DNA of 64,000 bases, taken from contig JAFMYY010000006.1 in assembly GCA_017948555.1 (NCBI GenBank), forward strand, positions 185,754 through 249,753, written 5' to 3'. Within the stretch, counting starts at the first letter, position 1. Each line of letters starts with the position of its first letter. The notes below the pieces were generated by a model that was not told the DNA's origin, did no database searches, and saw only the letters and a program-made list of their open reading frames with translations. Both the position numbers and the translations under genes were made by a program. Positions 34,496-43,415 of the stretch are shown piece after piece. The DNA is from Cesiribacteraceae bacterium YIM B00369. Lineage in GTDB: Bacteria; Bacteroidota; Bacteroidia; Cytophagales; Cyclobacteriaceae.

Positions 34496-35896
34496 TTAAT
34501 TTTCCTGATTCGATTCTTCTAAAATAGTATAATAGATTTTCAGAACCATACGCTTCGGATCAGCTATAAAACCCGACAATGAGGCAGGTGAAGTGGTGTT
34601 GCCATTGTAAAGCATCCCCTGCAGATATTTGCTGTCTTTATTTATAAAATAATATTCTATTTCCTCAGCAATATCTGCTCTGTACCTGATTAATGTATCC
34701 TGTTGAGCTGTAATATACTGCTGGCCCATTAACTGGGCTCCTGCGTATGTTTCATTGTTAACGCCCGCAAATCGATTATTGTTTTTATCCTCCACCAGAT
34801 AAAAGCTCAGCTGGGAAGGAGCAGTAAGGTTAATTTCTGTCCTTCTCCGGATGCTGTCAATCTCCAGTACTGCGCTGTTAATCACTACGTTAGAAAGATT
34901 TGTCGAAGTAACGAATTCTTCCAGTGCTGGAAAACTGATTTTTGGCAATAAACCTACACCTGAACGATAATAGAGCTGATTGTCAGATGTTTGAAAGGGA
35001 ATGTTGGCCTGCTGCCCTTCTATGCCCTCTAAAGCAGTGCCGCTGTAGTCTGCCTGCAGGCTGTAATAGGTAGGGTATTGGGCATAAGCACGCTTATCTT
35101 CCCTTACTTTTGGCAGAAATTCGAATGAAACAGCACTTTGCCCGTAATACAAATCGATGCCGGAAGTGGCTTCCTGAAAGCTGTAGCCGGTTATAAAAGT
35201 ATTATTTTCGCCGGGAACAAAAGCGAGGCTTCCCAAATATTGGTTAAAGGCCTCCTGATTAGTAAATGTGCCGGGATTATCTTTTAGATCCTGCCAAAGC
35301 TCTGCGGCAAAATCATTGTTTAACCTTATCCATACTATATTGTTGGTGACGGGATGGTTTTTTACCGTTGCTGTATCAAATTGCACTTCACCAATCAGCC
35401 GGGCACCTTCAGTCGGTTTGCTGTCATTTATAGAATACCTGTGCTGAAGGCTGCCGGAGGTGGTAACAGGGTTTTCGGCAATAGCTTGCGGAAGCCTGTA
35501 AACTTTTAAAGATTGGGTAGCCCAAAGATTCCTTCCAATAAAATTATTATTGTAGGTTAAGGTAAGGTATGCCGAATCAAGGTTTGTGCCTGCCGGTATT
35601 TCGGGAGCTGTATTAAGTGCTCCTACATTTGTATAGGCAGTTGCCGCCAGCTTTCCATAATAAGGGTCGGTTAACCGGCCTATATAAATAGCGGTATTAG
35701 CTGATGAAAGTGAACTCATTACAGTGCTGTCGAGCCGGAACTGCTCTGCTTCAACAGGTATTTCTATGTAGTGAGAAGAGATATTACCCTGTTTAGGGGA
35801 AATGCCGAGGGGAAGTTCACTGGGTTCTTCGCAGGCAAAAAGGAGAAAAAGGGCTGACAACATGGTCAGCCCTTTTTTATTATCCAGCAAGCTCAT
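34496..35896 (-). CDS. DUF4270 lipoprotein
   Basis: The product is 466 residues long with an early hydrophobic stretch (TMLSALFLLFAC) whose Cys 22 is the likely lipid site. The body is rich in beta strands and asparagines (YLTLTYNNNFIGRNLWATQS, then SAVLEIDSIRRRTEINLTAP), as expected for DUF4270, a Bacteroidetes family of surface lipoproteins of unknown function, often beside a GlgA-like gene. Two starts are possible: 35896, which overlaps the upstream gene by 17 bases, and 35863, which lies in the loop of a terminator hairpin. I chose 35896 because it gives a longer, basic N-terminus. Confidence 0.75.
   Translation of the reverse strand: MSLLDNKKGLTMLSALFLLFACEEPSELPLGISPKQGNISSHYIEIPVEAEQFRLDSTVMSSLSSANTAIYIGRLTDPYYGKLAATAYTNVGALNTAPEIPAGTNLDSAYLTLTYNNNFIGRNLWATQSLKVYRLPQAIAENPVTTSGSLQHRYSINDSKPTEGARLIGEVQFDTATVKNHPVTNNIVWIRLNNDFAAELWQDLKDNPGTFTNQEAFNQYLGSLAFVPGENNTFITGYSFQEATSGIDLYYGQSAVSFEFLPKVREDKRAYAQYPTYYSLQADYSGTALEGIEGQQANIPFQTSDNQLYYRSGVGLLPKISFPALEEFVTSTNLSNVVINSAVLEIDSIRRRTEINLTAPSQLSFYLVEDKNNNRFAGVNNETYAGAQLMGQQYITAQQDTLIRYRADIAEEIEYYFINKDSKYLQGMLYNGNTTSPASLSGFIADPKRMVLKIYYTILEESNQEN
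35846..35878 (-). terminator. Terminator-like hairpin overlapping the DUF4270 gene start
   Basis: A perfect 13-pair stem (AAAAAGGGCTGAC at 35846-35858 with GTCAGCCCTTTTT at 35865-35877) encloses a six-base loop. On the minus strand the downstream arm ends in five T. The hairpin starts two bases after the GlgA-like stop codon and lies inside the 5' end of the DUF4270 gene; the codon ATG at 35863 is partly in the loop. It could act as a terminator, attenuator or start-site switch. Confidence 0.75.
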
Positions 35897-36692
35897 TATA
35901 GAGGTTGTAATATGAGTCAAGGTAATCGGTGTCTTTATCAATCGTGTCTACTTTTTTATTGTCTGCAACATGCATAAAAAGGGCATTAAGGCTTTCGCTG
36001 AATTTATCTTCTCCTTTTACGGATGCATCGGAATATTGTATTCCAATTTTTATAAAGCCTTCAAAATCTCCTGATTTAAGGTTGGTAAGCATGCTGTCTT
36101 CCACATCAAGCATTTTAACCTTCTCAAGCAGGTCTCCATTAAACTTATGTTTGAACGAATTATTGTATACTGTAAACACAGTTTTTGTGTTTTTAAACAG
36201 CGGATCGTTCTTATAAGTCGACTTCAGGTACATAGGAATAAGGCTGGTCATCCAGTCGTTGCAATGTACAATATCAGGAGCCCATCCCAGCTTTTTCACA
36301 GTTTCAATTACGCCTTTGCAGAAGAAGATAGCCCGTTCGTCATTATCGGCATAAAACTTATTTTCTTTATCAAAAAATACATACTTGCGGTGGAAGTAAT
36401 CTTCGTTATCAATGAAATAAACCTGAAGCTTGGCATTTGGTATGGATGCTACTTTAATTACCAGTGGTTTCTCTTCGTCGCCAACCGCGATATTGATGCC
36501 GGAGAGCCTGACAACTTCATGCAGCCTGTTTTTGCGCTCGTTAATCAGGCCGAAGCGAGGCACCAGAATTCTGATTTCCATTCCTCTCTCCTGCATACCC
36601 TGGGGAAGCTTTCGCACGAAATCGGCTACCTCAGTTGTTTGCAGGAACGGATTGATCTCACTGGCAACGTACAATATTCGTAATTTTGACAT
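35880..36692 (-). CDS. Glycogen/starch synthase N-terminal domain protein
   Basis: The 270 residues match only the first half of GlgA (GT5), which usually has about 480: KLRILYVASEINPFLQT at the start, then MQERGMEIRILVPRFG, then PDIVHCNDWMTSLIPMYL. The ADP-glucose-binding KxGGL loop reads LQTTEVADF here and the C-terminal nucleotide-binding domain is absent. So the glycogen synthase reaction is unlikely. The short form is typical of Bacteroidetes and is linked with DUF4270 and glmS downstream and with panC across the divergent gap. The ATG at 36692 (MSKLRILY) is used rather than the frame start at 36731. Confidence 0.85.
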   Translation of the reverse strand: MSKLRILYVASEINPFLQTTEVADFVRKLPQGMQERGMEIRILVPRFGLINERKNRLHEVVRLSGINIAVGDEEKPLVIKVASIPNAKLQVYFIDNEDYFHRKYVFFDKENKFYADNDERAIFFCKGVIETVKKLGWAPDIVHCNDWMTSLIPMYLKSTYKNDPLFKNTKTVFTVYNNSFKHKFNGDLLEKVKMLDVEDSMLTNLKSGDFEGFIKIGIQYSDASVKGEDKFSESLNALFMHVADNKKVDTIDKDTDYLDSYYNLYNELAG

Positions 36693-36730
36693 ATATATAT
36701 GAAGGTTTGTTAGACTACTAAAGCAAGCCA

Positions 36731-36761
36731 CAAAAATATAAAATTTTTAAGGTCTTTTCAA
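36731..36761 (-). promoter_or_regulatory. Putative promoter of the GlgA-like/DUF4270/glmS genes
   Basis: On the minus strand TTG (36761-36759), a 20-base spacer and TATTTTTG (36738-36731) fit the Bacteroidetes pattern. The start codon is 38 bases downstream. Confidence 0.5.
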
Positions 36762-36782
36762 GATATTTTCCAATGAATAACG

Positions 36783-36790
36783 TATGTTTG
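36783..36790 (+). promoter_or_regulatory. Putative -7 box of the panC operon
   Basis: TATGTTTG fits TAnnTTTG and lies 32 bases before the panC start. The -33 position has only TTTT-like sequence, so the box stands without a strong partner. Confidence 0.4.
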
Positions 36791-36822
36791 CCGGAATTTA
36801 GTACGATTCATCTGCTCTGAGT

Positions 36823-37671
36823 ATGCTTGTATTTGAGAGAAAGGCAGATCTTACCGTGTATTTGTTGCAACAACGAAAAGCAGGAAATACAATAGGTTTG
36901 GTGCCTACAATGGGAGCGTTGCATCGGGGACACTTGTCCCTGATTGAAACCTCCGTCCGGGAGGCAGATATTACAGTATGCAGCATATTTGTTAACCCCA
37001 TCCAGTTCACTAACAAAAAAGATCTCGAAAAATATCCACGAACCCCGGAAAAAGATCAAAAACTTTTAGAGGACGCCGGATGCCATGTTCTTTTTTGCCC
37101 TTCCGTAGAGGAAATGTATCCTAACCCTCCTTATACACAATTCTCCTTCGGGGCACTTGAAGAGGTAATGGAAGGGTACTATCGCCCGGGGCATTTCCGG
37201 GGAGTGGGTCTGATTGTTTCCAAACTATTTAATATCGTTCAGCCCGATCTGGCCTTTTTCGGGCAGAAGGACCTGCAGCAGTGCCGCATCATTGAACATA
37301 TGGCGGCCGACCTCCTCTTTAACTTAAAGGTAGTGGTAATTCCTACCGTGCGCGAGGAAGACGGGCTTGCAATGTCGTCGCGCAATGTACGCCTGGAGCC
37401 TGAAGCGAGAAAAGAGGCCACCGCCTTATACAAAGCTCTCTGTCTTGGCCGCGATATGCTGCTGAAGGGAGAGGAGCCATCGGTGGTAGGCAGGGAGGTG
37501 GAGGCTTTTGTCCGGACTTTTCCCGGCCTTCAGCTGGAATACTTTAGTATTGCAGACGGCGGAACTTTGCAGCCTGTAAAGGTTGTTTCTGATCATAAAC
37601 AGCTGGCGCTTTGTATTGCAGGATATGCCGGAGATGTACGGCTAATTGACAACCTGCTTACAGAAGTTTAA
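36823..37671 (+). CDS. panC: Pantoate-beta-alanine ligase
   Basis: PanC joins pantoate and beta-alanine with ATP to make pantothenate, the precursor of coenzyme A. The HIGH-like motif is in VPTMGALHRGH (about residues 28-38), and YYRPGHFRGVGLIVSKLFNIVQPDLAFFGQKDLQQ (read in pieces) plus AMSSRNVRL, the KMSKS-like segment, follow. The 282 residues are normal. It is the first gene of panC-panD and is divergent from the GlgA-like gene. Confidence 0.96.
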   Translation: MLVFERKADLTVYLLQQRKAGNTIGLVPTMGALHRGHLSLIETSVREADITVCSIFVNPIQFTNKKDLEKYPRTPEKDQKLLEDAGCHVLFCPSVEEMYPNPPYTQFSFGALEEVMEGYYRPGHFRGVGLIVSKLFNIVQPDLAFFGQKDLQQCRIIEHMAADLLFNLKVVVIPTVREEDGLAMSSRNVRLEPEARKEATALYKALCLGRDMLLKGEEPSVVGREVEAFVRTFPGLQLEYFSIADGGTLQPVKVVSDHKQLALCIAGYAGDVRLIDNLLTEV

Positions 37672-37711
37672 CTTTAGGTATTAACCGGACAAGTCCGAAT
37701 ATATAAACAGA

Positions 37712-38059
37712 ATGTTGATTCAAGTATTAAAGTCGAAATTACACAGGGTTAAAATAACTCAGGCCGAATTGCATTATGTGGGGAGCATTACCATTGATGA
37801 AGATCTTATGGATGCTGCCGGCCTTATTGAAGGGGAGAAAGTGCAGGTAGTGAATGTAAACAACGGAGAGCGCCTGGAGACCTATGTAATAACCGGAGAG
37901 CGGGGGAGCGGGGTTATTTGCATGAATGGCCCTGCCGCCCGTAAAGTGCAGGTGGGCGATGTTGTAATTGTTATTTCCTATGCGTTGATGGAGTTGGAGG
38001 AGGCAAAAAAATTTAAACCATCGGTTATTTTTCCCGACGAATTCAATAAACTCAGCTGA
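37712..38059 (+). CDS. panD: Aspartate 1-decarboxylase
   Basis: PanD makes beta-alanine from aspartate, the other substrate of PanC. The self-cleavage site YVGSITID is present, with cutting expected between G24 and S25 to form the pyruvoyl group. Later [14 protein letters not shown] is the family's active-site loop. The 115 residues are normal. It lies 40 bases behind panC and 5 bases before the flippase-like gene. Confidence 0.96.
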   Translation: MLIQVLKSKLHRVKITQAELHYVGSITIDEDLMDAAGLIEGEKVQVVNVNNGERLETYVITGERGSGVICMNGPAARKVQVGDVVIVISYALMELEEAKKFKPSVIFPDEFNKLS

Positions 38060-38064
38060 TCCGT

Positions 38065-39084
38065 TTGAATAGTAAGTTCTTAAAGCCGTTTCTGCAGTAT
38101 ACCTTATCCCTTGCAATTGCTGTGGGTGTTTTATGGTTTGTGCTGAAGGATGTTGCCATTGAAGAAATGCTTGGCAAAGTATCTGAGCTTAATTACTTCT
38201 GGATTGGTGTTTCATTATTCTGTGCTTTGCTGGGGTATGGGTTCAGGGTTTACCGCTGGAATTTACTGCTGGCGCCCCTGGGGTATCGTCCCGGCTTTCT
38301 TCATACCTTTCTGGCTACCATGATCGGGTACCTGGCCAATCTGGTGCTGCCCCGCTTTGGAGAGGTGGTGCGCTGTGGTGTGCTGAAGCGCAGTGATAAT
38401 GTTCCTGTGTCCACCTCACTGGGAACAGTGGTAGCGGAGCGGGTATTTGACCTTTTCTTTCTTGTACTTATTGTTGTTGCCACCCTTTTTCTTGAGTTTG
38501 ATAAACTAAGTGCCTTTCTGGGCGAAGTATTCTCCGGAGGCAGCCGTATGCCTGCTGTATCTGCCTTTATATATATAGGTGCCGGATTGCTGATAGCTGT
38601 TTTCCTTGGAGTATGGTATTATCAGCGGAATAAAGCCTTTATCAGGGAGCATGCTTTTTATAAAAAGCTCAGCTCTTTTCTTAAAGAACTGCTCAGCGGG
38701 GTCCTTAGTGTGCGGGAGCTGGAAAGCCGCCGGGGTTTTTGGCTGTCGTCCAGCCTCATATGGGTGATGTATTACCTGATGTCGTACGTAATTGTGTTCT
38801 CGCTGCCGCAAACTTCAGGTATTGATGTGCTGGCTGGTTTAGCTATTCTTGCAATGGGTGGTATTGGTATGGCGGCTCCTGTGCAGGGAGGTTTAGGTAC
38901 CTATCATTTGCTGGTGAGTGGCGTTTTAATGGTGTATGGTGCATCTAAAAATGATGCAGTATTGCTTGCCTTTGTTCTTCATACTTCTCAAACCATATTT
39001 GTAATAGTAACAGGTGTAATTTCGTTATTAGTCAGTTTTATTATAAACAGGAAAAAGCCGGTTGCAGCTACAGAAAATGCTTAA
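38065..39084 (+). CDS. UPF0104 (lysylphosphatidylglycerol synthase-like transmembrane) protein
   Basis: The 339-residue protein has eight or so membrane helices of the UPF0104/MprF-type flippase family. Family features are GYGFRVYRWNLLLAPLG, then ATMIGYLANLVLPRFGEVVRC, then PVQGGLGTYHLLVSG. The role is likely to be lipid transport across the membrane; no synthase domain is attached. The start is a TTG at 38065, five bases after panD; no ATG is available before the first helix, and a stop codon lies upstream in the same frame. It overlaps the adenylyltransferase gene by eight bases. Confidence 0.8.
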   Translation: MNSKFLKPFLQYTLSLAIAVGVLWFVLKDVAIEEMLGKVSELNYFWIGVSLFCALLGYGFRVYRWNLLLAPLGYRPGFLHTFLATMIGYLANLVLPRFGEVVRCGVLKRSDNVPVSTSLGTVVAERVFDLFFLVLIVVATLFLEFDKLSAFLGEVFSGGSRMPAVSAFIYIGAGLLIAVFLGVWYYQRNKAFIREHAFYKKLSSFLKELLSGVLSVRELESRRGFWLSSSLIWVMYYLMSYVIVFSLPQTSGIDVLAGLAILAMGGIGMAAPVQGGLGTYHLLVSGVLMVYGASKNDAVLLAFVLHTSQTIFVIVTGVISLLVSFIINRKKPVAATENA

Positions 39085-39565
39085 AAACGAAACTAAAAAT
39101 AAAATAATGAGTCTGGACGAACTGTCCGGCCTTATGACAGAATGGCGGAATTCAGGGGAGAAAGTGGTATTTTCAAACGGCTGTTTTGATATACTGCATC
39201 TCGGGCATATCGATTATCTTGAAAAAGCGGGCCAGTTGGGGAGTAAATTAATAATTGGCATAAATTCTGATATATCTGTTCAGAGGCTCAAAGGTCCGCA
39301 GCGCCCGGTGCAACCGGAAAATGCAAGAGCAAGAATGCTTGCGGCCCTGGCTTTTGTAGATGCAGTAGTTCTTTTTGAAGATGATACACCCCTGCGGCTT
39401 ATTGAAACGTTAAAGCCTCATATCCTTGTTAAAGGAGATGATTATACGATTGATAATATTGTTGGGGCAGATATAGTTTTACAGGAAGGAGGAGAGGTTA
39501 AGACTATTCCACTGGTGAAAGGCTGCTCCACGACTCAGATAATTGAAAAAATAAAGAACATTTAA
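39077..39565 (+). CDS. rfaE2: D-glycero-beta-D-manno-heptose 1-phosphate adenylyltransferase
   Basis: The protein activates heptose 1-phosphate with ATP for lipopolysaccharide core synthesis. The nucleotidyltransferase motif FSNGCFDILHLGHIDYL is clear, as are KLIIGINSDISVQRLKG and LVKGDDYT. The 162 residues match the one-domain form (RfaE2) seen in Bacteroidetes, where the kinase domain is encoded elsewhere. I chose the ATG at 39077 because homologues carry a short tail before MSLDEL; 39107 is a second option. It overlaps the previous gene by eight bases, so they are coupled. Confidence 0.9.
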   Translation: MLKNETKNKIMSLDELSGLMTEWRNSGEKVVFSNGCFDILHLGHIDYLEKAGQLGSKLIIGINSDISVQRLKGPQRPVQPENARARMLAALAFVDAVVLFEDDTPLRLIETLKPHILVKGDDYTIDNIVGADIVLQEGGEVKTIPLVKGCSTTQIIEKIKNI

Positions 39566-39576
39566 ATAAATAGAAT

Positions 39577-40269
39577 ATGTTTTTCGACGGAACAGGATTA
39601 ATCATTTTCGCGGTTTTTGCTATTGCCAGCTGGGCAGTAGGACAGAGGCTGAAGAGCAAATTCAGCAAGTATTCGCAAATTGGCCTGCGTTCAGGAATAA
39701 GTGGTGCTGAGGCTGCCGCTCAGATGTTGCGCGATAACGGAATAACCGATGTGCGAATTGTTTCCACCAGTGGCAGGCTTACCGACCATTACAACCCTGC
39801 AGATAAAACGGTTAACCTCAGCAGCGAGGTGTATAACGGGCGCAATGCAGCCGCGGTTGCAGTTGCCTCTCATGAGGTGGGGCATGCGGTACAGCATGCC
39901 AATGCATACGCAATGTTAAAATTCCGGTCAGCAATGGTGCCTGTACTGAATGTTTCCTCGCAGTATCTGTCCTGGATTATTCTTATTGGTATTTTTGTAA
40001 TTAACACCACACCCATTCCACTATTGCTGGGTATAGGGTTGTTTGCAATTACCACGCTCTTTTCTTTTGTAACTTTACCCGTGGAGTTCGATGCCAGCCG
40101 CAGGGCACTGGCATGGATGGATAATCAGCGGGTTGTAACAAGTCAGGAGCATACCATGGCTAAAGATGCCTTAAAATGGGCAGCAATGACTTATGTAGTA
40201 GCTGCATTGGCTTCCCTTGCTCAGCTGCTGTACCTTGTATCTATTTTCCTTGGTGGTCGCCGGGACTAA
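39577..40269 (+). CDS. YugP-type zinc metallopeptidase
   Basis: The 230-residue membrane protein has the HEVGH zinc motif in VAVASHEVGHAVQH, preceded by a membrane helix (GLIIFAVFAIASWAVG) and followed by FRSAMVPVLNVSSQYLSWII. The conserved PVEFDASRRALAWM holds the third ligand. It is the Zn-peptidase family 2 (YugP, DUF). Targets are unknown, though a role in membrane protein turnover is plausible. It is the last gene of the panC series and has a terminator behind it. Confidence 0.9.
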   Translation: MFFDGTGLIIFAVFAIASWAVGQRLKSKFSKYSQIGLRSGISGAEAAAQMLRDNGITDVRIVSTSGRLTDHYNPADKTVNLSSEVYNGRNAAAVAVASHEVGHAVQHANAYAMLKFRSAMVPVLNVSSQYLSWIILIGIFVINTTPIPLLLGIGLFAITTLFSFVTLPVEFDASRRALAWMDNQRVVTSQEHTMAKDALKWAAMTYVVAALASLAQLLYLVSIFLGGRRD

Positions 40270-40321
40270 TTGATTTTTAAATTATTGTCCGGCGAACACA
40301 TTGCTTAATCGTATATAACTG

Positions 40322-40359
40322 AAAGCGGGAGATTTACTCTTCCGCTTTTATTTTTTTTT
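40322..40359 (+). terminator. Terminator after the YugP-type peptidase gene
   Basis: AAAGCGGGAGA pairs with TCTTCCGCTTT (one G-T pair, five-base loop) and is followed by a run of T. Confidence 0.8.
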
Positions 40360-40468
40360 ATTATTTTAGTATGCATGCAGAGTAAAAATTGAATTTTTTG
40401 TATATTTTAACGTTATTAAAATCAGGAGCATTACTTTACCTATTATTGGAATATTTAACCGGAAAGCC

Positions 40469-41608
40469 ATGATATTTGAACTAACCGAAGAACAGAAAGC
40501 TGTACGCGATGCCGCCCGTGAATTTGCACAAACTGAACTTTTGCCCGCAGTTATTGACAGGGATGAAGAACAGCGTTTTCCGGCAGAACAAATTAAAAAA
40601 ATGGGTGATTTGGGTTTTATGGGAATGATGGTGGACCCGAAGTACAACGGAGGGGGTATGGATACCATTTCCTATGTGCTGGCCATGGAAGAAATATCTA
40701 AAATTGATGCATCTGCTTCTGTGGCAATGTCGGTGAATAATTCGCTGGTTTGCTGGGGGCTGGAAAAGTACGGAACAGAAGACCAAAAGCAAAAATACCT
40801 TACACGGCTGGCAACAGGGGAAATCCTGGGTGCCTTTTGTCTTTCGGAACCTGAAGCAGGTTCTGATGCTACCTCTCAGCGGACAACGGCCGAAGATAAA
40901 GGAGACTATTACCTGTTAAACGGCACTAAAAACTGGATCACCAACGGGAATAGCGCATCGGTATATTTAGTTATTGCCCAGACTAATCCTGAACTGGGGC
41001 ATAAAGGCATCAACTGCCTTATTGTAGAGCGGGGACTGGATGGTTTTACCATTGGCAAAAAAGAGAATAAAATGGGTATCCGCGGTTCTGATACTCATTC
41101 TCTGATGTTTTCTGATGTAAAAGTTCCTAAAGAAAACCGGATTGGAGAGGATGGATTTGGTTTTAAATTTGCCATGTCTACCCTCAATGGTGGCCGTATA
41201 GGAATAGCCTCTCAGGCCCTTGGTATAGCCTCAGGAGCGCTGGAATTATCTTTACAGTATGCTAAGGAGCGGAAGTCGTTCGGGAAGCCTATAGCTCAGC
41301 ATCAGGCCATACAGTTTAAACTGGCCGATATGGCAACTAAAATTGATGCCGCCCGGATGTTGTGCCTGAACGCCGCGTGGCTGAAAGATCAGGGAGGTGA
41401 TTTTGCTAAGGCCAGTGCAATGGCAAAATTATATGCGGCCGAAACAGCCATGGAAGTAACAACTGAGGCTGTTCAGATTCACGGCGGTTATGGATATGTG
41501 AAGGAGTATCATGTGGAGCGTCTGATGAGGGATGCTAAAATTACACAAATTTATGAAGGCACCTCAGAAATACAAAAAATTGTAATTTCGCGGGAACTTT
41601 TAAAGTAA
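40469..41608 (+). CDS. Acyl-CoA dehydrogenase (short-chain type)
   Basis: The FAD enzyme oxidises acyl-CoA to enoyl-CoA. It has the N-terminal FELTEEQKAVRDAAREFAQ, the FCLSEPEAGSDA segment, the YAKERKSFGKPI block, the GYGYVKEYHVERLMRDAKITQIYEGTSEIQ end (read in pieces) with the catalytic glutamate in YEGT. The 379 residues and the EGTSEIQ arrangement match short-chain (butyryl-CoA type) members. No electron transfer flavoprotein gene is near. The downstream AraC gene may or may not be related. Confidence 0.93.
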   Translation: MIFELTEEQKAVRDAAREFAQTELLPAVIDRDEEQRFPAEQIKKMGDLGFMGMMVDPKYNGGGMDTISYVLAMEEISKIDASASVAMSVNNSLVCWGLEKYGTEDQKQKYLTRLATGEILGAFCLSEPEAGSDATSQRTTAEDKGDYYLLNGTKNWITNGNSASVYLVIAQTNPELGHKGINCLIVERGLDGFTIGKKENKMGIRGSDTHSLMFSDVKVPKENRIGEDGFGFKFAMSTLNGGRIGIASQALGIASGALELSLQYAKERKSFGKPIAQHQAIQFKLADMATKIDAARMLCLNAAWLKDQGGDFAKASAMAKLYAAETAMEVTTEAVQIHGGYGYVKEYHVERLMRDAKITQIYEGTSEIQKIVISRELLK

Positions 41609-41735
41609 TAACTACTGTATTAAAATAAATAAAGTGCATTTCGAGTAAAAAAATTACACTTTTTTGATATTTTGAAGAATATCTGTTTCTTTTGTGTAAA
41701 TTTTAATATTGCAAGGCACAGCATAAATCTATATA

Positions 41736-42656
41736 ATGGAAGATTACAATAAAATAATAGAGTCCTTAAGCATCAGATTCTTAAAAGTTAAGCATTTTAA
41801 GATTATAGAGTCTGTCCACGTGGATAATTACTACGACGTGGAAAACATTATAATTTATTTGCGTAAGGGCGAGTTAAAATACGGTGATAACGAAGTTGTA
41901 AACAGCGGAGAGGCTCTGTTTATTCCGGGTGGGAAAAACTCATCCGTAACCTATGGCAGCGGAAATGCCAAAAAAGTGCATAACGAAGATTTCCTGAATA
42001 ACAGGGAGAAGTACTGGCAGCCGGTTTCTCAGCAGGATATTGATAAGGTGGAAGGTGAAGTATTTACCTGCATTAACTTCGAGGCAAAGGTTTTTGATTC
42101 AGTGAACTTCTTTGCTTCGCTTGATATTCCTCCTTTCAAACTGGAGAATAATCCTGATCTTTTCGACCTTATAAAAGATATTGCGAAAGAGAACAGTTCC
42201 ACGCAGCCTGGTAAGGACAGGATAGTGAAGTTAAATACTGAGCGCCTGGTAGTGGAAGTAATCCGCCATATCCTGGACCATAAGTTATTTGTGGAGCAAC
42301 TGGCAACAAACAGCACTTACTTCAACGACCCGCGCCTGATTGACATATTTGCGTATATCAAAGAGAATATTTCCGGCGATTTATCAAATAAAGTACTGGC
42401 CGGAGTGGCAAATGTTTCTGAAGATTATGTGGGGCAGTATTTTAAAATGCTTACCGGTATAAACCCTCAGGATTATATTGAATACCAGCGTATGGAAAGA
42501 GCAGTAACACTGCTTAGAACTTCTAAAAAGAGTATCCGTGAAATTGGTAAGGATGTAGGGTATAAAGATACTGCTTACTTCTGCCGCCGTTTTAAAATGA
42601 TGTTTGGTATACCGGCAGGTAAAATGCGTCGCCGTGAGTCGTTAATGAACGTTTAA
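41736..42656 (+). CDS. AraC-family transcription regulator
   Basis: The last 110 residues form the AraC double helix-turn-helix: LIDIFAYIKENISGDLSNKV, then ISEDYVGQYFKMLTGINPQDYI-like helices and KSIREIGKDVGYKDTAYFCRRFKMMFG. The first 180 residues form a cupin-like sensing part (YLRKGELKYGDNEVVNSGEALFIPGG in pieces) whose ligand is unknown. The 306 residues are normal. Its stop overlaps the convergent GGGP synthase stop by 15 bases, so the two genes share 3' ends on opposite strands. Confidence 0.87.
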   Translation: MEDYNKIIESLSIRFLKVKHFKIIESVHVDNYYDVENIIIYLRKGELKYGDNEVVNSGEALFIPGGKNSSVTYGSGNAKKVHNEDFLNNREKYWQPVSQQDIDKVEGEVFTCINFEAKVFDSVNFFASLDIPPFKLENNPDLFDLIKDIAKENSSTQPGKDRIVKLNTERLVVEVIRHILDHKLFVEQLATNSTYFNDPRLIDIFAYIKENISGDLSNKVLAGVANVSEDYVGQYFKMLTGINPQDYIEYQRMERAVTLLRTSKKSIREIGKDVGYKDTAYFCRRFKMMFGIPAGKMRRRESLMNV

Positions 42657-43415
42657 GGCAGCATTCATATCTGTTACAGCACTGGAAACCTCAATCAGAA
42701 GATTGGGGTTTTTTTCTATCCCGTTGCCAACCACCACCAGGTCGGCACCTGCCTGTAAAGCAGTAACTGCCATATGGGCTGTTCTAATGCCTCCTCCAAC
42801 TATTAAAGGAGTTTCTACTGATTTCCGCACCATATTTATTACCTTGGGTGATACAGGTTCTAAGGCTCCGCTGCCAGCATCAAGATACATAAGGCGGAGG
42901 CCCAGCATTTCTCCTGCCATGGCAGTACAGGCTGCAATAGAAGGTTTATTATTAGGGATAGGGGAGGTGTTGCTCATATAGGCAACAGTTGTGGTGCAGC
43001 CTGAGTTAATGAGCATGTATCCGGTGGGGATAATTTCCAGACTGCTCTTCTTTAAGATGGGGGCAGCCACCACGTGCTGCCCTATAAGTAATTCCGGATT
43101 CCGGCCCGATATGAGGGAAAGAAAAAGAATTGCATCAGCATTAAAACTGATATGCATATTGCTGCCGGGGAAAAGGACAACAGGTATGGTACAGGAATTC
43201 TTTATCTGGTCAACAATGGAGTTGTAACTGTCGTCGGTTATCAGGCTGCCGCCAATAAAGAAAAAGTCCACTTTGTTCTCTATACTCATATTAATGAGTT
43301 TCTGGCAGGCAGCCCGGTCCGTTATTTTATCCGGATCAATCAGGACGGCAAAGGATTTTATGCCCTGAGCTTTACGAAGAGAAAGGATTTCAAGAATTCT
43401 TCTTACGGTCATCAA
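42642..43415 (-). CDS. Geranylgeranylglyceryl phosphate synthase-like protein
   Basis: The protein is a TIM-barrel prenyltransferase of the GGGPS/PcrB family, known in archaea for ether lipid synthesis and present in Bacteroidetes. Evidence: SFAVLIDPDKI, then FFIGGSLITDDSYNSIV, then IPVVLFPGSNMHIS, SGRNPELLIGQHVVAAP, YMLINSGCTTTVAYMS, and LYLDAGSGALEPVS followed by IVGGGIRT. The product joins a C20 or longer prenyl chain to glycerol 1-phosphate. The C-terminus overlaps AraC tail to tail; the N-terminus overlaps the next upstream gene by 26 bases, so this gene is tightly packed on both sides. Confidence 0.9.
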   Translation of the reverse strand: MMTVRRILEILSLRKAQGIKSFAVLIDPDKITDRAACQKLINMSIENKVDFFFIGGSLITDDSYNSIVDQIKNSCTIPVVLFPGSNMHISFNADAILFLSLISGRNPELLIGQHVVAAPILKKSSLEIIPTGYMLINSGCTTTVAYMSNTSPIPNNKPSIAACTAMAGEMLGLRLMYLDAGSGALEPVSPKVINMVRKSVETPLIVGGGIRTAHMAVTALQAGADLVVVGNGIEKNPNLLIEVSSAVTDMNAALNVH

